43,675 bases of DNA from Myxococcales bacterium. Lineage in GTDB: Bacteria > Myxococcota_A > Polyangia > Polyangiales > JAFGIB01. Both the position numbers and the translations under genes were made by a program. A model generated the notes under the pieces. The model worked only from the letters and a program-made list of their open reading frames with translations, did not search any database and had not been told where the DNA came from. Shown piece by piece: positions 32,405 to 43,675 of the stretch (the first letter of the stretch is position 1; every line of letters starts with the position of its first letter). The stretch is from positions 1 through 43,675 of the forward strand of contig JAPPOT010000060.1 of assembly GCA_028817855.1 (NCBI GenBank), given 5' to 3'.

Positions 32405-34390
32405 GTGCCTAGTCAGCTCCTCCAGAGGGCGGCCCAGAGCTCGCCCGACCGCGTGGCCCTCGTCTGCGGTGGCTCACGGCTGACCTATCGCAGCCTGCAG
32501 GCTCGCGCGCGGCACGTTGCCAACCTCCTGCTGACCCAGTGCCCGGGGGGCGGGCGGGTCGCCGCAGTCATGCCAAACAGCATCGGGTTCGTGGAGCTGC
32601 TCTTTGGGTGCGCCGAAGCTGGCGTCGCGCTGCTACCACTCGACCCGATCATGCACAGCGACACCCTCGCGCAGCTCATTGCGCAGACCCGGCCCGACTT
32701 GATCATCACCGATTCCGAGGGCTGCGCGGCGATGCAGCAGTTGGCAGCCAGGGGCAGTGGCCATCCGCCGCGTTTCGTCGATTTCGAGCAATGGTCCGCA
32801 GCCGCCTGCCCCGCCGTCTCCGATGAGGGCGCGGGCTGGCCGCCGCCGCAGGCCGATACACCGGCGATCTATCTGTCCACGTCCGGCTCAACTGGCTTGC
32901 CGAAGCTGGTCTGTAGAACGCACGAGCAACTGCACGCCGAGGCCACCAACTTCGTGACCAGTGCGGGACTCGGATCCGCCGACAACTTCTTGTGTGTCTT
33001 GCCCCTCCACCACTCCTACGGCCTCGAGATATGCCTACTGGGCGCAGTCGCAGCCGGGTCGACGCTGGTCATGCTCGACTCCTACGACGCCCGCAAGCGG
33101 CGCCTTGGGGTCCCGTTCGTGGCGAGATGCCGTGAGGTTCTGTCGCTGATCGACTCGGAGTCCATTTCCGTGCTGCCCGCCGTCCCGCAGCAGTTTCTCG
33201 AGCTCTCTCAACTGCCCGACGACACGCCCGGGAACCTTTCGGGGCTGAAGCTCATACTGTCTTCGGCTTGCCCCTTGCCGCCGTCTACGTTCGAGCGATT
33301 CCGCAAGCGCTTCGGCCGCTCCATCCGGCAGAGCTACGGCTCGTCAGAAGCGGGAACCGTGACGCTGAACATGGGTCCGGAGCAGACCCTGTCGCCGCAG
33401 AGCGTCGGAACGGCCGTACGCAACGTGTCACTCGAGATCGCAGGCGATGGCGGAAGGGCCCTGCCACCCGGGCAGGTCGGCAACATTCGGATACGAAGCG
33501 CCGTGGTAACCCCACAGACCGCGGGCCGATCCACGGACGTAGCCGACGACTACTTCGACTCGGGCGACATTGGATACGTCGATCCGGACGGACAGCTGTA
33601 CATCACGCAGCGCGCCACAGCGGTCATCGACGTTGGGGGATACAAGGTCGACCCACGGCGCGTGGAACGAATCCTGCTGCGCCACAGTGCGGTCATCGAC
33701 GCTGTCGTGTACGCAGCGCCCGCGCACGACGGCGGCGACGCGATCGCCGCGGCGGTGCAACTCGAGCCCGACTGCACGCTCGCAGACATTCAGTCCTTCT
33801 GCCGCGACAGCCTTGCGCCGTTTGAGTGCCCTACCCAGCTCGATGCGCTCGATCCGATTCCGCGCAGCCCCCTGGGCAAGGTTCAGATCGCGGAGCTTTG
33901 CCGAGCGGTCGAGCACCACCACGCCAACCAGGCACTGAACGCTGGCAAGCGCCCTGATAGCGCGGACAGGGGCGCTCACCTGCTCGACGCCGGGCGCCAC
34001 GGGCGCCACGTGCTCCTTTCCCAAGTCCGAGCAAAGGTTGCTCAGCTGTTGAACATCCCGCTCGAAGAGCTCTCCAGTGACAGCCGCCTGCAGGACGTCG
34101 GCTTTGACTCCGTGCGCGCTGCCGAGTTCCGCGCCTGGCTCGAGAGTGGCCTGGGGTTCAAGGTTCCGATTACGGTCGTCTGGAACAGTCCCACGCTGTC
34201 CGCGTGCACAGACGCGCTATTGGAAATGAACGCCGCACCGCGACGCGACGAGGGCGCTCGGATAGACCTCGCAGCACCGGCAAGTGTCTTGAAGAGCATG
34301 GAACAACGCATCCACGAGCTCAACGGCCTAGGCGACGCTGAGCTCTACGATCGCCTCTCGGCACGCGGAAGGCGCCGAAACACTCGATAG
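32405..34390 (+). CDS. Acyl-AMP ligase with C-terminal acyl carrier protein (PKS loading protein)
   Basis: 661 aa from GTG 32405. Adenylate-forming core: P-loop LSTSGSTGLPK (157-167), YGSSEAG (311-317), YFDSGDIGYVDPDG with Asp385 and Asp388, VGGYKVDPRRVE hinge (about 410-421), and catalytic Lys492 in PRSPLGK. The sequence resembles acyl-CoA/aryl-acid ligases more than FAALs. An ACP follows (about 535-608), with phosphopantetheine Ser569 in DVGFDSV. The last 35 residues are helical (SMEQRIHELNGLGDAELYDRLSARG), consistent with a C-terminal docking element. It would activate a carboxylic acid as acyl-AMP, load its own ACP and hand over to the PKS starting 9 bp after its stop. The starter acid cannot be read from the sequence. 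Confidence 0.92.
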   Translation: MPSQLLQRAAQSSPDRVALVCGGSRLTYRSLQARARHVANLLLTQCPGGGRVAAVMPNSIGFVELLFGCAEAGVALLPLDPIMHSDTLAQLIAQTRPDLIITDSEGCAAMQQLAARGSGHPPRFVDFEQWSAAACPAVSDEGAGWPPPQADTPAIYLSTSGSTGLPKLVCRTHEQLHAEATNFVTSAGLGSADNFLCVLPLHHSYGLEICLLGAVAAGSTLVMLDSYDARKRRLGVPFVARCREVLSLIDSESISVLPAVPQQFLELSQLPDDTPGNLSGLKLILSSACPLPPSTFERFRKRFGRSIRQSYGSSEAGTVTLNMGPEQTLSPQSVGTAVRNVSLEIAGDGGRALPPGQVGNIRIRSAVVTPQTAGRSTDVADDYFDSGDIGYVDPDGQLYITQRATAVIDVGGYKVDPRRVERILLRHSAVIDAVVYAAPAHDGGDAIAAAVQLEPDCTLADIQSFCRDSLAPFECPTQLDALDPIPRSPLGKVQIAELCRAVEHHHANQALNAGKRPDSADRGAHLLDAGRHGRHVLLSQVRAKVAQLLNIPLEELSSDSRLQDVGFDSVRAAEFRAWLESGLGFKVPITVVWNSPTLSACTDALLEMNAAPRRDEGARIDLAAPASVLKSMEQRIHELNGLGDAELYDRLSARGRRRNTR

Positions 34391-34399
34391 GGCATTGAA

Positions 34400-40891
<6,492 letters not shown>

Positions 40892-40942
40892 CCTCCCATA
40901 TTCGACTGGGCCCGCGAGAGCCCCGATGCCCGCGGAGGCGCG

Positions 40943-43402
40943 GTGGCACACCTAGAAGCGCCAGCGCACGAGCTCGAAGCGCCGGAGTCCGATCGTCCAT
41001 TGCACCCTTTTGGGCGCTTCGTGAACCCGCATCTCGACCGGGAGCTCGCCCAACTCAAGATGAACAAGCGGTTCGTCCAGGGCCGCGGTTGTCACCTCTA
41101 CGACGAGCACGGCACCGAGTATCTCGATTGCGTGTCGAGCTTCGGAGCCCTGCCCTTCGGATACAATCCCGACGCAATCTGGGAGGCCATTCGCGCAGTC
41201 GAGAGCGCGGCGGAGCCCAGCTTCGCGCAACCCGCGCGGCTGGATGCAGCCGGACAGCTCGCTGAGCGCCTGATCGAGCTCGCACCATCCGGTCTGGACC
41301 ACGTGACCTTCACAAACAGCGGGGCAGAAGCCGTCGAGGTGGCGATCAAGCTTGCACGTGCCGCAACCGGCCGCCCCGGCATTCTGTCGACACTTGGAGC
41401 CTTCCACGGCAAGACCTTGGCTGCGCTGTCCGCGACGGGACGGGGGGTCTATCAGGAGCCGTTCGGTGTCCCCACTGCGGAGTTCGAGCACATCCCTTAC
41501 GGTGACCTGCGCCCGCTGCGAGACATCCTGACTCGCAAGGCCGGCGACTTTGCGGCCTTCATCGTCGAGCCCATCCAGGGAGAAGGCGGCATCGTGGTGC
41601 CTCCCGCCAACTACCTCGCGAAGGCCCGGAAGCTATGCGCCCGACATGGGGTGTTGCTCATCGTAGATGAGATTCAGACGGGTCTTGGCCGCAGCGGCAA
41701 GCTCTTCGCGTGCGACGAAGCTGGCATCACCCCGGACATCATGCTGCTCGCAAAGGCTCTCGGCGGTGGAATCATGCCGATCGGCGCCGTGCTCTGCGGC
41801 CAGCACTGCTACACGGAGAGCTTCGCCCTCAAGCACTCGTCGACCTTCGCAGGCAACGCCCTTGCCTGCAGGGTTGGGCTCAAGACCCTCGAGCTGCTCA
41901 CCGAGGGCCACCTCGTCCGGCAGGTCGCGGACAATGGCACCCACTTGCTGCGCCGTCTGGAAGCCCTCCGCGAACGCCACGGTGAGCTGGTCACTGACGT
42001 CCGGGGTCGCGGCTACATGCTCGGCATCGAGCTGACGCGCAGGCAGGAGGCCTTTGGCCGGCGGTGCCTGCTGAGCATGATGGCTGTGGAGGAAGACCTG
42101 GCCATCGTCGTGTGCAGCCACCTCCTCAACCACCACAGGATCAGGACCATGACGACGCTCAATGGGAGCTGCGTCATTCGAGTCGAGCCACCGCTCATCG
42201 CAACACGTGCCCAGTGCGACCAATTCGTCGACGCCCTCGATGAAGTGCTCGGCGATCTGAGCGCCTGCAACAGCGCACGGATCCTCAGCCACGTCGCCGA
42301 ACGAACCGAGCCCGTGCCGAAGATGCCGCCGCTGCAGACTTCTGAGCGGACGCTACCGAGCCCCGCCGGCGCGGACGAGCCACGTTTCGCCTTCGTCGTT
42401 CACCCCGTCGAGCTGCGCTCGATCGTCGACTTCGATCCGAGCCTCGCGCTTCTTGACGACTGCCAGCAGGAGAAGGTCCTGCGCTTCATTCAAGACGCAG
42501 GACGCCCGGGTGTCGTGGGAAGCACGCGTATCGAGGCGGCGGGTCGCAGCGCGTACGGTGAGTTCATCGACGTGCACTACACGGCGGAGGACTTCAAGAA
42601 GATGCCCTTCGAGCGGGTCCTAGGCGAGGTCCGCAAGGCCGTTGAGCTGGCGCACAGTCGTGGAGCTGAAATCGTGGGCCTCGGCGGATTCACGTCGATC
42701 GTCTCACGCAACGGTCTCGAGCTGCAGGACCTGGGCGTGCCACTGACCACCGGCAACAGCTACACCGCCGTGGCAACCGTCGAGGCCCTGTTGACCTCGA
42801 AAGCCCCGACCCTCCCAAAGGACGCAACCGCGGTCGTCGTCGGGGGGGTCGGCGCGGTTGGTCGCGCGGCAGCTCTGCTGCTCGTCAATCGCGTGGCTTC
42901 TCTGGTCCTCGTGGGCAACCCCGAATACCCAGCGCGGAGCCTCGCCGAGCTCGATGCCTTCAAGACCGAGCTGCTGGACGTCTCGGGGCGGACCGCCGCG
43001 ATCAGCACCTCCGTCGACTTGCGGGAGAGCCTCGCAAATGCCCACTTCGTCGTGTCCGCGACTTCGAGCACCGGGATACTGATTCGCCCGGACGACCTGG
43101 CTCGGGATGCCGTCGTCTGTGACACCTCGTTGCCGGCAAACTTTCCGCCTGAGATCCGCGAGCAAAGGCCCGACGTGACCCTGATCGCCGGCGGGATCAT
43201 TCGGGTGCCCGACGCCCAAGAGATCGGCGTCGAGCTCGGCCTCGACCCGGGCTGTGTGTACGGATGCATGGCCGAGACGATGATGCTGACGCTGAGCCGC
43301 AACTTCGAGGAAGGGACGGTCGGGACCAATCCAACCAGCCGAAGGCTCGACTTGATGCGCGAGCTCGCCGCCGAGTACTCGTTCACCCCGGTAGGCGCGT
43401 AG
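40943..43402 (+). CDS. Fusion of class III PLP aminotransferase with acyl-ACP reductase (AAR)-like domain
   Basis: 819 aa; GTG 40943 follows CGGAGGCG, 51 bp after the PKS stop. Residues about 20-445 are a class III aminotransferase: FTNSGAEAVEVAIKLARA, AFHGKT, IVDEIQTGLGR with Asp242, and PLP Lys271 in LAKALGGG. A Pro/Ser linker runs 450-480. Residues about 480-819 match cyanobacterial acyl-ACP reductase: GLGGFTSI (579-586), TTGNSYTA (602-609), Rossmann loop VGGVGAVG, IAGGII, and Cys775 in YGCMAETMML, where the cyanobacterial enzyme has its acyl-cysteine (ACFAEAMLLE). The AAR part should reduce the ACP thioester to an aldehyde with NAD(P)H; the aminotransferase would then convert the aldehyde to a primary amine. 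The domain functions rest on homology; the coupled reaction is inference. Confidence 0.9.
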   Translation: MAHLEAPAHELEAPESDRPLHPFGRFVNPHLDRELAQLKMNKRFVQGRGCHLYDEHGTEYLDCVSSFGALPFGYNPDAIWEAIRAVESAAEPSFAQPARLDAAGQLAERLIELAPSGLDHVTFTNSGAEAVEVAIKLARAATGRPGILSTLGAFHGKTLAALSATGRGVYQEPFGVPTAEFEHIPYGDLRPLRDILTRKAGDFAAFIVEPIQGEGGIVVPPANYLAKARKLCARHGVLLIVDEIQTGLGRSGKLFACDEAGITPDIMLLAKALGGGIMPIGAVLCGQHCYTESFALKHSSTFAGNALACRVGLKTLELLTEGHLVRQVADNGTHLLRRLEALRERHGELVTDVRGRGYMLGIELTRRQEAFGRRCLLSMMAVEEDLAIVVCSHLLNHHRIRTMTTLNGSCVIRVEPPLIATRAQCDQFVDALDEVLGDLSACNSARILSHVAERTEPVPKMPPLQTSERTLPSPAGADEPRFAFVVHPVELRSIVDFDPSLALLDDCQQEKVLRFIQDAGRPGVVGSTRIEAAGRSAYGEFIDVHYTAEDFKKMPFERVLGEVRKAVELAHSRGAEIVGLGGFTSIVSRNGLELQDLGVPLTTGNSYTAVATVEALLTSKAPTLPKDATAVVVGGVGAVGRAAALLLVNRVASLVLVGNPEYPARSLAELDAFKTELLDVSGRTAAISTSVDLRESLANAHFVVSATSSTGILIRPDDLARDAVVCDTSLPANFPPEIREQRPDVTLIAGGIIRVPDAQEIGVELGLDPGCVYGCMAETMMLTLSRNFEEGTVGTNPTSRRLDLMRELAAEYSFTPVGA

Positions 43403-43510
43403 ATGAGCGCACACCCTAAGCTCGAGCGTCTGACCCCGCCGACCGCTGTCACTCTACGCGACCCAAGCGGCCGCGCTGCTGCCGTCGAGCTCCTGAAGGG
43501 CGCGATATGA
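43403..43510 (+). CDS. Small 35-residue ORF between the fusion enzyme and the next gene
   Basis: ATG 43403 directly follows the TAG of the aminotransferase-AAR gene. The frame encodes 35 residues beginning MSAHPKLERLTPPTAV and ends in a TGA that overlaps the next ATG (ATGA, 43507-43510). It is probably translated by coupling. It could be a small protein or a spacer ORF that couples translation of the next gene. No similarity recognised. Confidence 0.4.
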   Translation: MSAHPKLERLTPPTAVTLRDPSGRAAAVELLKGAI

Positions 43511-43675
43511 CAGAGTCTACGAAGAGCGCTCGAGTTGCCCAGGCGCAGGAACGCCACGACCATCACGTGGAACCGTCCGAGGGCTACGCCGCCACACCGG
43601 CGCTTGGCGACCGCCTCGCGTGCGCCCACATTCAGCAGCTGGACCGCTTTGAGTCCCCCCCGCCCCCCGCGCGCG
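43507..43675 (+). CDS. Start of another biosynthetic-operon gene, partial (runs off right edge)
   Basis: ATG 43507 overlaps the preceding stop. The frame is open to the window end, giving 56 residues: an N-terminus rich in His, Glu, Ala and Gln (VAQAQERHDHHVEPSEGYAA), then a Pro run near the edge. Too little is present to name a function. Overlap with the upstream ORF indicates the operon continues rightward. Confidence 0.55.
   Translation, partial: MTESTKSARVAQAQERHDHHVEPSEGYAATPALGDRLACAHIQQLDRFESPPPPAR

Overview
This is high-GC bacterial DNA with short intergenic gaps. It has many signal-peptide II lipoproteins with Gly/Ala/Pro/Asp-rich linkers, an ECF sigma factor, FG-GAP/VCBS secreted proteins and a modular polyketide synthase. 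Together these fit a soil or marine myxobacterium (Myxococcota, Polyangia-like). That placement is inferred from gene style and composition, because no rRNA or marker gene is present. I saw no tRNA, rRNA, CRISPR array, transposase or phage gene.

Left part (1-5.9 kb): a secreted protein running off the left edge; a conserved unknown coupled to a Cys-rich lipoprotein; a convergent alpha/beta-hydrolase lipoprotein; an epoxide hydrolase; and a short remnant resembling the N-terminus of a 3-hydroxyacyl-CoA dehydrogenase. From 6.0 to 8.3 kb lies a tight four-gene operon: two paralogous DUF1538 membrane proteins, a P-II-like protein and a CBS-domain protein. It looks like a ligand-gated membrane transport system.

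Middle (8.3-29.2 kb): a secreted rhamnogalacturonan lyase (PL11), a small conserved protein, an ASPIC/UnbV FG-GAP protein, an MpaB-type oxygenase, a four-LysM murein endopeptidase, a YCII/DGPF protein with its ECF42-type sigma factor, an RND efflux adaptor and pump, three secreted lipoproteins (two of them proteases), an XRE/MmyB-type regulator divergent from a DUF4345 membrane protein, and a TetR regulator with a clear palindromic operator in front of an Lcp/MpaB-like haem protein.

Right part (29.4 kb to the edge) is the most interesting. A GNAT protein and a peptidyl-arginine/agmatine deiminase lie next to a divergent biosynthetic operon: an acyl-AMP ligase with its own carrier protein, a complete reducing PKS module (KS-AT-DH-ER-KR-ACP), and one protein fusing a class III PLP aminotransferase to an acyl-ACP-reductase (AAR)-like domain. 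My reading is that an acid starter is activated, extended by the fully reducing module, released from the ACP as an aldehyde by the AAR domain, and transaminated on the same polypeptide to a terminal primary amine. The operon continues past the right edge through a small ORF and a gene joined to it by overlapping stop and start codons. The product is unknown.
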